Assembly (NCBI RefSeq): GCF_029892965.1
Contig: NZ_JARXWN010000002.1
Coordinates: 186,001 to 250,000 of the forward strand
Length of the DNA stretch: 64,000 nucleotides
Reading direction: 5' to 3'
DNA from: Dysgonomonas sp. PF1-14
GTDB lineage: Bacteria > Bacteroidota > Bacteroidia > Bacteroidales > Dysgonomonadaceae
Shown here: piece by piece, positions 26,764 to 34,194 of the stretch
Layout: every line of letters starts with the position of its first letter
Position numbering within the stretch: position 1 is the stretch's first letter
The notes under the pieces: model-generated
What the model saw: only the letters and a program-made list of their open reading frames with translations
Told to the model about the DNA's origin: nothing
Databases searched by the model: none
Program-made: the position numbers and the translations under genes

Positions 26764-26795
26764 TGTAGGGCGGGCGAATGCAATTTGCCCTTACA
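26764..26795. repeat. Small palindromic repeat of the TGTAGGGC...GCCCTTACA type
   Basis: TGTAGGGC (26764-26771) and GCCCTTACA (26787-26795) are imperfect inverted arms around an inner GCGAATGCAATTTGC. Similar palindromes are scattered in many bacterial genomes. It lies between the HTH gene and the next operon. Confidence 0.45.
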
Positions 26796-26864
26796 GACTA
26801 GAAACAAAAAAAATTATAAAATATAATTCCATATAACTGTTGCATAATCCAAATAATAAGACTT

Positions 26865-26881
26865 ACTTTGTCTTTCAAAGT
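26865..26881. promoter_or_regulatory. Operator-like palindrome upstream of the membrane-protein/regulator genes
   Basis: ACTTTGTCTTTCAAAGT is a 6-bp inverted repeat with a 5-bp spacer, 9 bp before the ATG. The same motif with one arm change is found before creD at 27815-27831. It is likely the binding site of the 99-residue winged-helix regulator encoded between them, and may overlap the promoter. Confidence 0.65.
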
Positions 26882-26890
26882 AGAATTGAT

Positions 26891-27496
26891 ATGGAAACAA
26901 ATCTGGATGATATAAAACACATACGTTCCATGATGGAGCGTTCGAGCAAGTTCCTGTCACTGAGTGGAATGTCGGGTGTATCGGCAGGTACTGTCGCCTT
27001 GTTGGGAGCATTGGGCACACATTATATACTCAAGGGCAGTTTTACAATTACAGGCTCAGTAGTGTACGATCTTGTTTTGTTAGCCATACTGGTGATTATC
27101 GGTGCTGCTGTTGTCGGATTCTACTTTTGCGACCGTAAGGCAAAAAAGAACGGATCGAAGCTATGGATGCCGGTTACATGGCAGGCATTGAAAGACTTCT
27201 CGGTGCCGATGGTAGTAGGCGGGCTGTTTTGCCTTATCCTGCTATCGAAAAGTATCTGGTGCCTGATAGCCCCGTCGATGCTTATATTTTACGGGTTGTC
27301 GCTTATATATGCAGGTGACCGCACCTACCGCGATGTGAAGATGCTGGGTGTTTGCGAAATCATACTGGGACTTATCGCCGCAGCGATAGACGGATACAAT
27401 CTGTTGATATGGGCGCTGGGATTCGGTGTGCTGCATATATTATACGGTATAATAATACATTACAAATATGACATGAAGTCAGACAAAAACGGTTGA
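26891..27496 (+). CDS. Integral membrane protein of unknown function, first gene of the creD cluster
   Basis: 201 residues from the ATG at 26891; the frame is open 17 codons further upstream, but those cover the operator. A short charged head (METNLDDIKHIRSMMERSSKFLSLSG) is followed by about six hydrophobic segments arranged in pairs. Such proteins are common in Bacteroidetes directly before a small winged-helix regulator and are of unknown function. Its stop is 2 bp before the regulator ATG, so the two are translationally linked. Confidence 0.8.
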   Translation: METNLDDIKHIRSMMERSSKFLSLSGMSGVSAGTVALLGALGTHYILKGSFTITGSVVYDLVLLAILVIIGAAVVGFYFCDRKAKKNGSKLWMPVTWQALKDFSVPMVVGGLFCLILLSKSIWCLIAPSMLIFYGLSLIYAGDRTYRDVKMLGVCEIILGLIAAAIDGYNLLIWALGFGVLHILYGIIIHYKYDMKSDKNG

Positions 27497-27498
27497 GC

Positions 27499-27798
27499 AT
27501 GAAAGATATTATATCAGGATTGAACAAGGTCTTCGATAGCCGTGTACGTCTGGGTATTATGTCGGTACTGATGGTAAACGACAGTGTCGATTTCAATACA
27601 ATGAAAGAATTGCTCGACGTTACCGACGGCAATCTGGCCAGTCACCTCAAGGCACTGGAAAAAGAAGAAGTGATAGAGGTTAAAAAACAATTTCTGGGAC
27701 GAAAACCTAATACCTCGTACAAGGTTACCCCTTTGGGAGGGAAACTCTTTAAAGAACATATCGATGCACTCGAAAAGTTGATAAATCCTTTATCGTAA
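27499..27798 (+). CDS. Small winged-helix transcriptional regulator
   Basis: 99 residues, a single winged helix-turn-helix domain (FDSRVRLGIMSVLMVNDSVDFNTMKELLDVTDGNLASHLKALEKE onward) of the ArsR/MarR-like HTH_34 kind, with no sensor domain. Upstream is the linked membrane protein and downstream, 53 bp away, creD. The shared palindrome ACTTTG-N5-CAAAG before both transcription starts is its likely operator, so it probably represses both units. The TTG two codons earlier overlaps the previous gene; ATG is preferred. Confidence 0.88.
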   Translation: MKDIISGLNKVFDSRVRLGIMSVLMVNDSVDFNTMKELLDVTDGNLASHLKALEKEEVIEVKKQFLGRKPNTSYKVTPLGGKLFKEHIDALEKLINPLS

Positions 27799-27814
27799 TT
27801 TTTTTTATTTATAC

Positions 27815-27831
27815 ACTTTGTATTTCAAAGA
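27815..27831. promoter_or_regulatory. Operator-like palindrome upstream of creD
   Basis: ACTTTGTATTTCAAAGA matches the 26865-26881 motif in 15 of 17 positions and lies 21 bp before the creD ATG. Confidence 0.65.
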
Positions 27832-27851
27832 ACTTTTATTATTTTATAATT

Positions 27852-29234
27852 ATGGATACTAAAAAATCATTTCTGAAACAAAACACAATCACCGGCAAGA
27901 CTATCGTTATCGGTGTATTGACCCTGTTGATGCTTATACCTATAAGCATGGTGAAAACCCTGATCACCGAGCGTCAGGGCAATAAAGATGCCGAACAGAC
28001 CGAAATGGGCTGGCTGTGGGGCGGCCGCCAGACGGTTACGGGACCTGTCATGGCTGTTCGCTATATACCTGCCGATGCGCCCAAAGAGGTGCGTACGGCA
28101 TATTTCCTGCCCGATGAGTATGCGGTAGGAGGCAATGTGAAACCCGAAGAGCGGACAAGAGGTATTCAGAAGATACTCAATTATCAGGCGGAAATGAACA
28201 TCAGCGGGCAGTTCGGGTTTCCCGATGTAGAGGCACTGGGTATCAATCCTTCGCAGGTATTGTGGAACGAAAGCTACCTGATGCTGGGAATACCCAATCT
28301 GCAAGGTATAAAGAACAAGATCGACTTCAAAGTCAACGGGCAATCGTTGGAGATAGAACCGAGCGTACCGCATAACGATATTATATCGTCGGGGCTGACT
28401 ATACGCATGGCATTGAATCCCGAACAGAAAGAGGTTGCCAAATACAACTTCGATCTGGTGCTGAATGGTACTGAAGGGCTCTACTTCCTGCCTATCGGTA
28501 AGCAAACCAATATACACCTGACATCTACCTGGAAGTCGGTCGAATATATAGGGAACTTCGTTCCTGCCGAGAAGGCTGACGTGAGCGCAGGGATAGATGC
28601 CCGTTGGGATATATACGACTACAACCGCAATTTTACCCAGATGTGGAAAGGCAAGAATGAAGGTCTCGAGCAGTCGAAACTGGGTATAGACTTGGAACTA
28701 CCTGTGAACCATTATGAGAAGACTTTGCGGGCGGTGAAGTATGCTATCATGTTCATCGTACTTACTTTCCTTGTATTCTTCCTGGTAGAACTGCTGGGCA
28801 AGAAGCGGATACATGCGGTACAGTATCTGTTGGTGAGCCTTGCTCTCATCTTGTTCTATACACTGCTGCTGGCATTTTCGGAGCATATCGGCTTCGACTG
28901 GTCTTACCTCATATCGGCACTGGCTATCGTTTTGCTTATAACAGCCTATTCCCACTCCATATTCAAGCAGAAGAAACAGACTATATTCATGGGAATATTC
29001 CTGACTGTGCTGTATGTATATCTGTATGTAGTACTTCAACAAGAAAATATGGCATTGCTATTCGGAGCTATCGGACTGTTTATTGCTCTGGCTGCGGTGA
29101 TGTATGCCCTGCGTAAGGTAGACTGGTATAAGGAAGACGAAAAGGGAGACGCTGCTAAGGAGTCTGGCATGGCAGAGATAAAGACAGATGATGCCCCTCC
29201 GGCATATAAAACTGAAAATGATAATGTAATTTGA
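27852..29234 (+). CDS. creD: CreD-family inner membrane protein
   Basis: 460 residues. One N-terminal helix (about 15-35) is followed by a large periplasmic domain (about 60-295, with GPVMAVRY near 60 and SGQFGFPDV near 118) and five closely spaced C-terminal helices (from about 300). This is the CreD layout. CreD is induced by the CreBC system in enterobacteria and influences envelope properties and colicin E2 tolerance; here no creBC pair is adjacent and control probably lies with the neighbouring winged-helix protein. The last 30 residues are a charged tail. Confidence 0.92.
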   Translation: MDTKKSFLKQNTITGKTIVIGVLTLLMLIPISMVKTLITERQGNKDAEQTEMGWLWGGRQTVTGPVMAVRYIPADAPKEVRTAYFLPDEYAVGGNVKPEERTRGIQKILNYQAEMNISGQFGFPDVEALGINPSQVLWNESYLMLGIPNLQGIKNKIDFKVNGQSLEIEPSVPHNDIISSGLTIRMALNPEQKEVAKYNFDLVLNGTEGLYFLPIGKQTNIHLTSTWKSVEYIGNFVPAEKADVSAGIDARWDIYDYNRNFTQMWKGKNEGLEQSKLGIDLELPVNHYEKTLRAVKYAIMFIVLTFLVFFLVELLGKKRIHAVQYLLVSLALILFYTLLLAFSEHIGFDWSYLISALAIVLLITAYSHSIFKQKKQTIFMGIFLTVLYVYLYVVLQQENMALLFGAIGLFIALAAVMYALRKVDWYKEDEKGDAAKESGMAEIKTDDAPPAYKTENDNVI

Positions 29235-29264
29235 GTTTAGAAATTGGTCTTAACAGACCTCGCG

Positions 29265-29299
29265 AAAGGGTGAAAATGTATTCACCCTTTCTGTTTTAT
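29265..29299 (+). terminator. Terminator of creD
   Basis: AAAGGGTGAA (29265-29274) pairs with TTCACCCTTT (29281-29290) around a 6-nt loop, followed by CTGTTTTAT. Confidence 0.8.
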
Positions 29300-29347
29300 A
29301 TAAGGAAAAGACTATCTTTACAGGATATTGACCATTATGGTTAACTA

Positions 29348-29390
29348 AGAGTCTGTTTAAATTTTACCAAAATATTTTATTACAGATTCT
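29348..29390. repeat. Solo end of the 184-bp palindromic element, inverted
   Basis: 43 bp beginning AGAGTCTGTTTAAATTTTAC match the reverse complement of the element's right end (18128-18170) with three mismatches. It ends 38 bp before the DUF2264 gene start at 29429, so it may form part of its leader or promoter region. Confidence 0.7.
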
Positions 29391-29428
29391 AATAAATGCC
29401 GGACTTAAATCCAAAACCAATTTATATT

Positions 29429-30673
29429 ATGAGAACATCTTTATCCAAGCCCCTGTTATTTTTTCTGGCAATCTTTATCTATACTGGTCTTTACGGACAA
29501 AAGAACAACATTGCTAAAGAAATATCCGACAGGCAATATTGGGCAGATCTTGCATATAAGATATCCGCACCCGTACTGAGTAATATGAGTAAAGGCGAGT
29601 TGAAAAAAAACATGACGGTAGAACTAAGCCCTACATGGGACGGACGAAACGAGAATGTAACTTATACAGAAGCTTTCGGTCGCTTGATGGCCGGAGTTTC
29701 CCCTTGGCTGGCACTTCCGGATGATAATACAACGGAGGGTAAGCAGCGCAAACAATTGAAAGAATGGGCACTGAAAAGCTATGCGAATGCAGTTGATCCT
29801 GCCAGTCCCGATTATTTGCAATGGAAAGGAGTAAATCAGACATTGGTAGATGCGGCATACATAGCCAATAGTTTTATGCGTGCACCCGAAGCATTGTGGG
29901 AGCCTCTGGACGAAACCACAAAGCAACGGTATATAAAAGAGTTTAGGGAGCTAAGAAAAATACGCCCTCCATACAACAACTGGATACTGTTTCGTGCAAT
30001 GATCGAAGGCTTTTTTCTCTCGATAGGGGAGGAATATGACGGTTTTGCTCTTGATGTAGCTATACGTAAGCTGGACGAATGGTATTTGAGTGACGGATGG
30101 TATGCCGACGGAACTGAGTATTCATTGGACTACTATAACGGATATGTAATGCATCCTATGCTTGTAGAGATAACAGAAGCAATGAGTCAAAAGAAAAAAC
30201 ACAGTCCGATCAGCTTCGACCTTGCGCTCAGGCGTATGCAGCGATACAATCAGTTGCTCGAACGGCTTATTTCACCCGAAGCTACATTTCCGGCTGTAGG
30301 GCGATCTATGACATACCGTATGGGTGCTTTTCAGACAATGGCTTTGTCGGCATGGAAATACGGAGTGCCTGATAAAATGACGAACGGGCAAGTAAGAAAT
30401 GCGCTGACCTCTGTAATGAAGAGGATGTTTGCAATGGAAGGCAACTTCAATAAAGAAGGATTTTTACAATTGGGATTTGTAGGACATCAGCCCGATCTGG
30501 CAGATTATTATACAAATACCGGAAGTTTGTATATCACATCGCTTGTATTCCTCCCATTGGGTTTATCGGCAGACCATGATTTCTGGACATCACCGGCAGA
30601 AGACTGGACATCACGCAAAGCATGGTCGGGGCAGCCTTTCCCGAAAGATTATCATGAGTCAATAAAGAAATAG
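29429..30673 (+). CDS. Secreted DUF2264 protein
   Basis: 414 residues from the ATG at 29429, which gives a clean signal peptide (FFLAIFIYTGLYGQ). The mature part shows DUF2264 features: AYKISAPVLSNMSKGELKKNM near 40, WDGRNENVTYTEAFGRLMAGVSPWLALP, DGWYADGTEYSLDYYNGYVMHPM, and RYNQLLERLISPEATFPAVGRS. The fold is expected to be an alpha/alpha toroid, as in many glycan lyases and hydrolases, but no activity is established. The GH88 gene follows 21 bp later, which suggests joint processing of an uronic acid-containing glycan. Confidence 0.88.
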   Translation: MRTSLSKPLLFFLAIFIYTGLYGQKNNIAKEISDRQYWADLAYKISAPVLSNMSKGELKKNMTVELSPTWDGRNENVTYTEAFGRLMAGVSPWLALPDDNTTEGKQRKQLKEWALKSYANAVDPASPDYLQWKGVNQTLVDAAYIANSFMRAPEALWEPLDETTKQRYIKEFRELRKIRPPYNNWILFRAMIEGFFLSIGEEYDGFALDVAIRKLDEWYLSDGWYADGTEYSLDYYNGYVMHPMLVEITEAMSQKKKHSPISFDLALRRMQRYNQLLERLISPEATFPAVGRSMTYRMGAFQTMALSAWKYGVPDKMTNGQVRNALTSVMKRMFAMEGNFNKEGFLQLGFVGHQPDLADYYTNTGSLYITSLVFLPLGLSADHDFWTSPAEDWTSRKAWSGQPFPKDYHESIKK

Positions 30674-30694
30674 TAATTATTAAACCAAATAAAG

Positions 30695-31951
30695 ATGAAA
30701 TCAGCCCTAAAGACATTTGCATGTATGCTACTGATGGTATCAGTGATTACCTCTTGTAAGGTATCGCCCGATAAGGCAGCGGAGAAAGAAAATTTTATAA
30801 AAGAGAATGTCTCATTTGCTACAGCACAGACCGACCTTATGTTGCAGGCAGTAGGTGAACCAACAGGTGAGAACTATCCCCGAACAATGAAAGATGACGG
30901 ATCATTGGCGGTAACGAATATGTACGATTGGACACCCGGTTTCTTTCCCGGATCGCTATGGTATCTGTATGAGCTTACAGGCGAAAGCAAATGGAAAGAA
31001 GCAGCAGAGAAGTGGACAACATCGTTAGAGCCATTGAAAACATTTACAGGACATCACGATCTGGGCTTTATGATGTATTGCAGCTATGGCAATGCCGAAC
31101 GTCTTGCTCCTAAGCCCGAGTATAAGACAATACTGGAAGAAAGTGCCGGTTCGTTGTCAACCCGTTTCAGCGATACCACTCGTGTGATCAAATCGTGGAA
31201 CCGGTTTAAGTCGTGGGACGATCGTGTCGAATCTTCTTATCCGGTTATCATAGATAATATGATGAATCTGGAGATGCTATTCTATGCTTCAAGGGTTACG
31301 GGTAACAAGAAATTTTATGACATAGCTGTATCTCATGCCGACGCTACATTGAAGAATCAGTTCAGAGACGATTTCAGCACTTATCATGTAGTTGCCTACG
31401 ATCCTATAACAGGAGCAGTCATTGACAGAGCTACGGCACAGGGTTATAGCGACAACTCTACATGGTCGCGCGGACAGGCGTGGGCTATCTACGGCTTCAC
31501 GATGACATACAGGGAAACTAAGGATAAAAAGTATCTGGAAGCAGCAGTAAAGGCTACAGACCTCTATTTGAAAGATCTGCCCGAAGACTTGATACCTCTG
31601 TGGGATTTCAATGTAGGACAGGATGGATATGTACCGGGTAACAGATCGTATGCAACCGAATATAAAGAACCATTGCGAGATGCTTCTGCGGGAGCTATCG
31701 TTTGTTCGGCGTTATTCGAACTGGCGGAATTGTCGGGTGACAAAAGTTATGCCGATAAGGCTGAGAAAATGCTGCATAGCCTTGCTTCTCCTGCATACAG
31801 GGCAGAGTTAGGCACTAATGCCGATTTTATTATAAAGCATTGTGTTGGTAGTATTCCGCACAAGTCGGAAATAGATAAGCCACTGGTATATGCGGACTAT
31901 TATTTTCTCGAGGCATTGGTGAGATATAAGAATTCCGGAAGTAACAAGTAG
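30695..31951 (+). CDS. GH88 unsaturated glucuronyl hydrolase, lipoprotein
   Basis: 418 residues with a lipoprotein signal ending at Cys21 (SVITSC). The (alpha/alpha)6 barrel of GH88 is marked by DWTPGFFPGSLWYLYELTG (78 on), HHDLGFMM with Asp122, IIDNMMNLE with Asp187, and WSRGQAWAIYGF. The two Asp residues match the catalytic pair of Bacillus unsaturated glucuronyl hydrolase. It removes 4,5-unsaturated uronic acid from oligosaccharides released by polysaccharide lyases. No SusC/SusD pair or lyase is nearby, so it is a fragment of such a pathway, together with the DUF2264 gene. Confidence 0.93.
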   Translation: MKSALKTFACMLLMVSVITSCKVSPDKAAEKENFIKENVSFATAQTDLMLQAVGEPTGENYPRTMKDDGSLAVTNMYDWTPGFFPGSLWYLYELTGESKWKEAAEKWTTSLEPLKTFTGHHDLGFMMYCSYGNAERLAPKPEYKTILEESAGSLSTRFSDTTRVIKSWNRFKSWDDRVESSYPVIIDNMMNLEMLFYASRVTGNKKFYDIAVSHADATLKNQFRDDFSTYHVVAYDPITGAVIDRATAQGYSDNSTWSRGQAWAIYGFTMTYRETKDKKYLEAAVKATDLYLKDLPEDLIPLWDFNVGQDGYVPGNRSYATEYKEPLRDASAGAIVCSALFELAELSGDKSYADKAEKMLHSLASPAYRAELGTNADFIIKHCVGSIPHKSEIDKPLVYADYYFLEALVRYKNSGSNK

Positions 31952-31958
31952 AATCATA

Positions 31959-31992
31959 AGAATGCCGTACGCTATACAGAATACGGCATTCT
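31959..31992. terminator. Hairpin between convergent GH88 and DUF6249 genes
   Basis: AGAATGCCGTA and TACGGCATTCT are perfect 11-bp arms with a 12-nt loop. The T tract after it is short in both directions; its position suggests bidirectional termination. Confidence 0.65.
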
Positions 31993-32012
31993 GTTAATAC
32001 ATCCGCATTGGG

Positions 32013-32444
32013 TTACACCTTGTTGTCCAAAGACTTATTTTTTCTCTCATCCTTTCTTTCCACAAAATAGGCTATTACTAGTCCTATACCTCCGAATACA
32101 GCTGATAGAGCAGGGTAGAGAATTGCAGTAGTATTGCGGAATTCGCGGTCGATACTGAATCCGTTGCCTGCCTGAGAAACTGCGAAAAGGTCTATGATTG
32201 TGGCAATGGCAAGTCCAAGACCGATCCCTAAAAGTAGAAGTCCTATACGTATTGACCAGAAGTTGAAATTGCTATTATTGTATAAAGGCGCTTTAAACTG
32301 TTGACTGAGTATTTGTGGGTCTATTCCGCTTGATAGCTTTTCTATCATAGCCATTCTTTCGCCACGTCTTACAAACAATTCGAAGATTTTATAGATGGCA
32401 AGAAATACGATTCCGGTTGCCAGAACTGGTGCTAAATTATCCAT
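32013..32444 (-). CDS. DUF6249-like membrane protein
   Basis: 143 residues with three hydrophobic segments (about 7-25, 65-90 and 108-128) and charged loops. The layout and the RRGERMAMIEKLSSG stretch resemble the small DUF6249 proteins that accompany ECF sigma factors in Bacteroidetes. It diverges from the sigma gene, and its upstream region carries a copy of the same ECF-type promoter (32496-32524), so it is probably a regulon member. The function is unknown. Confidence 0.75.
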   Translation of the reverse strand: MDNLAPVLATGIVFLAIYKIFELFVRRGERMAMIEKLSSGIDPQILSQQFKAPLYNNSNFNFWSIRIGLLLLGIGLGLAIATIIDLFAVSQAGNGFSIDREFRNTTAILYPALSAVFGGIGLVIAYFVERKDERKNKSLDNKV

Positions 32445-32495
32445 ATCTTTAATTTTTTAAGTTATACATTTCGTTTTTTGTCTCTTTGCTCATTT

Positions 32496-32524
32496 TGACG
32501 CAGCACCTCTACAAAGGTTACAAA
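32496..32524 (-). promoter_or_regulatory. ECF-type promoter for the DUF6249 gene
   Basis: Read on the minus strand: TGTAACC (-35), a 15-bp spacer, then CGTCA (-10). It is the mirror of the box at 32565-32593 with identical spacing. The leader to the ATG at 32444 would be about 44 nt. Confidence 0.68.
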
Positions 32525-32564
32525 TTGTGCAGAAAAATTTTTACTGAAATAATTTACATCTATT

Positions 32565-32593
32565 TTTGTAACCTATCCAACCCTGTTGCGTCA
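32565..32593 (+). promoter_or_regulatory. ECF-type promoter for the sigma factor gene (autoregulation)
   Basis: TGTAACC (32567-32573), a 15-bp spacer, and CGTCATA (32589-32595) match the general ECF promoter pattern. The expected start site is close to 32600, so the mRNA may begin at or next to the ATG at 32601 (leaderless). An overlapping TATTTTTG box at 32561-32568 matches TAnnTTTG and could be a housekeeping promoter. Confidence 0.68.
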
Positions 32594-32600
32594 TACGAGT

Positions 32601-33152
32601 ATGGCAGATTTTGACGATATCTATTATATAAAGCAAATCAAAAACGGTCATACCGATGCCTTTGTGCACATTGTCCGCCGATATGAGAGAATGGTATTTA
32701 CCATTGTCCGCAAGATCGTTTTCTCTCAGGCCGATGCTGAAGATATTGCACAGGAGGTATTTATAAAAGCTTTTCAGGCTTTAGATAAATTTCGCGAAGA
32801 GTCGGGGTTTGCAACCTGGCTATATCGCATAACATACAATACTACAATATCGGAACTGCGCAAACGAAAACATGAATTTACTGCCATAGAAGATCATTTC
32901 TCTAATATTGCCGACGATATATCCGATACAATAGATGAGGTAAGCACAGAAGATAAGTTAAAGCATCTGGATACGGTACTGAAAAAGATGTCCCCCGATG
33001 ATGCTCTTCTTATCACCATGTTCTATATGAATAATCACAGCGTGCAGGATATCAGCCAAATTACGGGTAATTCTATAGCTAATGTGAAAGTAAAGTTGCA
33101 CAGGATAAGAAAATTTATGAACTTTGAAATAAATAAACTCATACAGCAATGA
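32601..33152 (+). CDS. ECF-type RNA polymerase sigma factor
   Basis: 183 residues from the ATG at 32601; an earlier TTG at 32586 lies inside the predicted -10 region and is unlikely. Region 2 is seen in YERMVFTIVRKIVFSQADAEDIAQEVFIKAFQAL followed by FRE-x-x-FATWLYRITYN. Region 4 (MSPDDALLITMFYMNNHSVQDISQITGNSIANVKVKLHRIR) holds the -35-binding helix. The downstream gene overlaps by 4 bp and encodes a membrane anti-sigma candidate. Matching promoters on both sides suggest autoregulation and control of the divergent DUF6249 gene. Confidence 0.92.
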   Translation: MADFDDIYYIKQIKNGHTDAFVHIVRRYERMVFTIVRKIVFSQADAEDIAQEVFIKAFQALDKFREESGFATWLYRITYNTTISELRKRKHEFTAIEDHFSNIADDISDTIDEVSTEDKLKHLDTVLKKMSPDDALLITMFYMNNHSVQDISQITGNSIANVKVKLHRIRKFMNFEINKLIQQ

Positions 33153-33517
33153 TAACAGACGATAATGACAAACTAAGGAGTTTATTTCAGGAAATAAACA
33201 TCGAACAACCTTCTGCCGGCTTTGGAAGCAGACTGATGCAGCAGGTTCATCATATAGCTGCAAAACAGTCTCGAAAGAAAAAATGGCTATCCATATCTGC
33301 CATGACAGGTGGTGTATTGGCTATGTTGGGGATACCTGCATTTATATTCTGGCTTTTCGGAATTAGCTTCAAAGCAGATCTGCCATCTGTTAATACAAGC
33401 ATGCCCGATATGAAAATCGATCCTATGATATTATCTATTGCGTGTGTCGCATTATTTCTGCTGATTGGTGATTTGCTGATACGCAGACGCATCTGGGACA
33501 AAAAGCATAAACACTAG
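33149..33517 (+). CDS. Putative membrane anti-sigma factor
   Basis: 122 residues. A cytoplasmic head of about 45 residues (LRSLFQEINIEQPSAGFGSRLMQQV) is followed by two hydrophobic helices (about 53-72 and 92-112) and a short basic tail. The ATGA overlap with the sigma gene shows coupled translation. Position and layout are those of single-gene anti-sigma factors of Bacteroidetes ECF systems. I recognise no zinc-binding motif, so the call rests on context. Confidence 0.72.
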   Translation: MITDDNDKLRSLFQEINIEQPSAGFGSRLMQQVHHIAAKQSRKKKWLSISAMTGGVLAMLGIPAFIFWLFGISFKADLPSVNTSMPDMKIDPMILSIACVALFLLIGDLLIRRRIWDKKHKH

Positions 33518-33519
33518 GA

Positions 33520-34062
33520 TCAGATATCCAGCTTACCCCCCTTTTCGCTCTTATACTTTTGCGAAAGCAGGCGAAGCAATGATGATATCTGTGATATGGC
33601 TGCCTGTGTTTCACCCGATACTTCCTTCTTTTGTAGCCGCATCAACAGATAACCATACAATGCTGCAAAACAAGTCTCCAGTTCGGGAATATCCTTGTCC
33701 GGCGATTTAGCCCTAAGTTCGACAATAAAAGGTAATGTTTTGTAGTAAGCATCTGAGTAATCGGACTGATTCGCAGATTTCAGCAGGCGGGTATGCAGAT
33801 CGGTAAGATCGGCAATTACATTCTTATTTATTATGAGATGCCCTTTTTCGGTTACTCCTTCGCACCGCATCATTTCTATCAGACTCCCGTACCATTCTTT
33901 TATCTCAGCTTTTACATTTTCAGGCTGGTCGAAGCGCGAAACAATTAATGCATCTATCTTATCTATATCCAATCCGTTGGTGCGTATCAGGTCTTCTACC
34001 TGCCACATATAGAGCAGATATTCGCTAATATTCTCTTCTTTTAGCTTTTTGGCTATGAGCAT
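33520..34062 (-). CDS. DUF4924 family protein
   Basis: 180 residues, soluble and mainly helical. The MLIAKKLKEENISEYLLYMWQVEDLIR start and the ...LRAKSPDKDIPELETCFAALYGYLLMRLQKKEVS segment define this Bacteroidetes family of unknown function. The gene converges on the anti-sigma gene with a 2-bp gap, so they share no operon. A minus-strand TACTTTTG box (34088-34095) precedes it. Confidence 0.85.
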   Translation of the reverse strand: MLIAKKLKEENISEYLLYMWQVEDLIRTNGLDIDKIDALIVSRFDQPENVKAEIKEWYGSLIEMMRCEGVTEKGHLIINKNVIADLTDLHTRLLKSANQSDYSDAYYKTLPFIVELRAKSPDKDIPELETCFAALYGYLLMRLQKKEVSGETQAAISQISSLLRLLSQKYKSEKGGKLDI

Positions 34063-34087
34063 TTGATTATGTATTTTATTACTGGTG

Positions 34088-34095
34088 CAAAAGTA
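34088..34095 (-). promoter_or_regulatory. Bacteroidetes-type -7 box for the DUF4924 gene
   Basis: TACTTTTG followed by CAC on the minus strand is an exact consensus match, 26 bp before the ATG at 34062. Confidence 0.55.
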
Positions 34096-34155
34096 CGGAA
34101 TAATAGTGGCAATGGTAAATATTTGCCTGATTATGTTAGAGCAGAACTATTTGGC

Positions 34156-34180
34156 TTTGGTAAAACTTAAATAGGCTTAT
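34156..34180. repeat. Worn end of the 184-bp palindromic element
   Basis: TTTGGTAAAACTTAAATAGGC matches the element's right end (TTTTGGTAAAATCTAAACAGGC) with a few changes. It lies just after the stop of the DUF763 gene. Confidence 0.5.
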
Positions 34181-34194
34181 AAATAATTTAGGTA

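Noticed and set aside
29429-31951. Polysaccharide utilization locus (PUL)
   Set aside because: No SusC/SusD pair, lyase or hybrid sensor is present near the DUF2264 and GH88 genes.
32586-32600. TTG start for the sigma factor gene
   Set aside because: It would lie inside the predicted -10 element; the ATG at 32601 fits the family N terminus.
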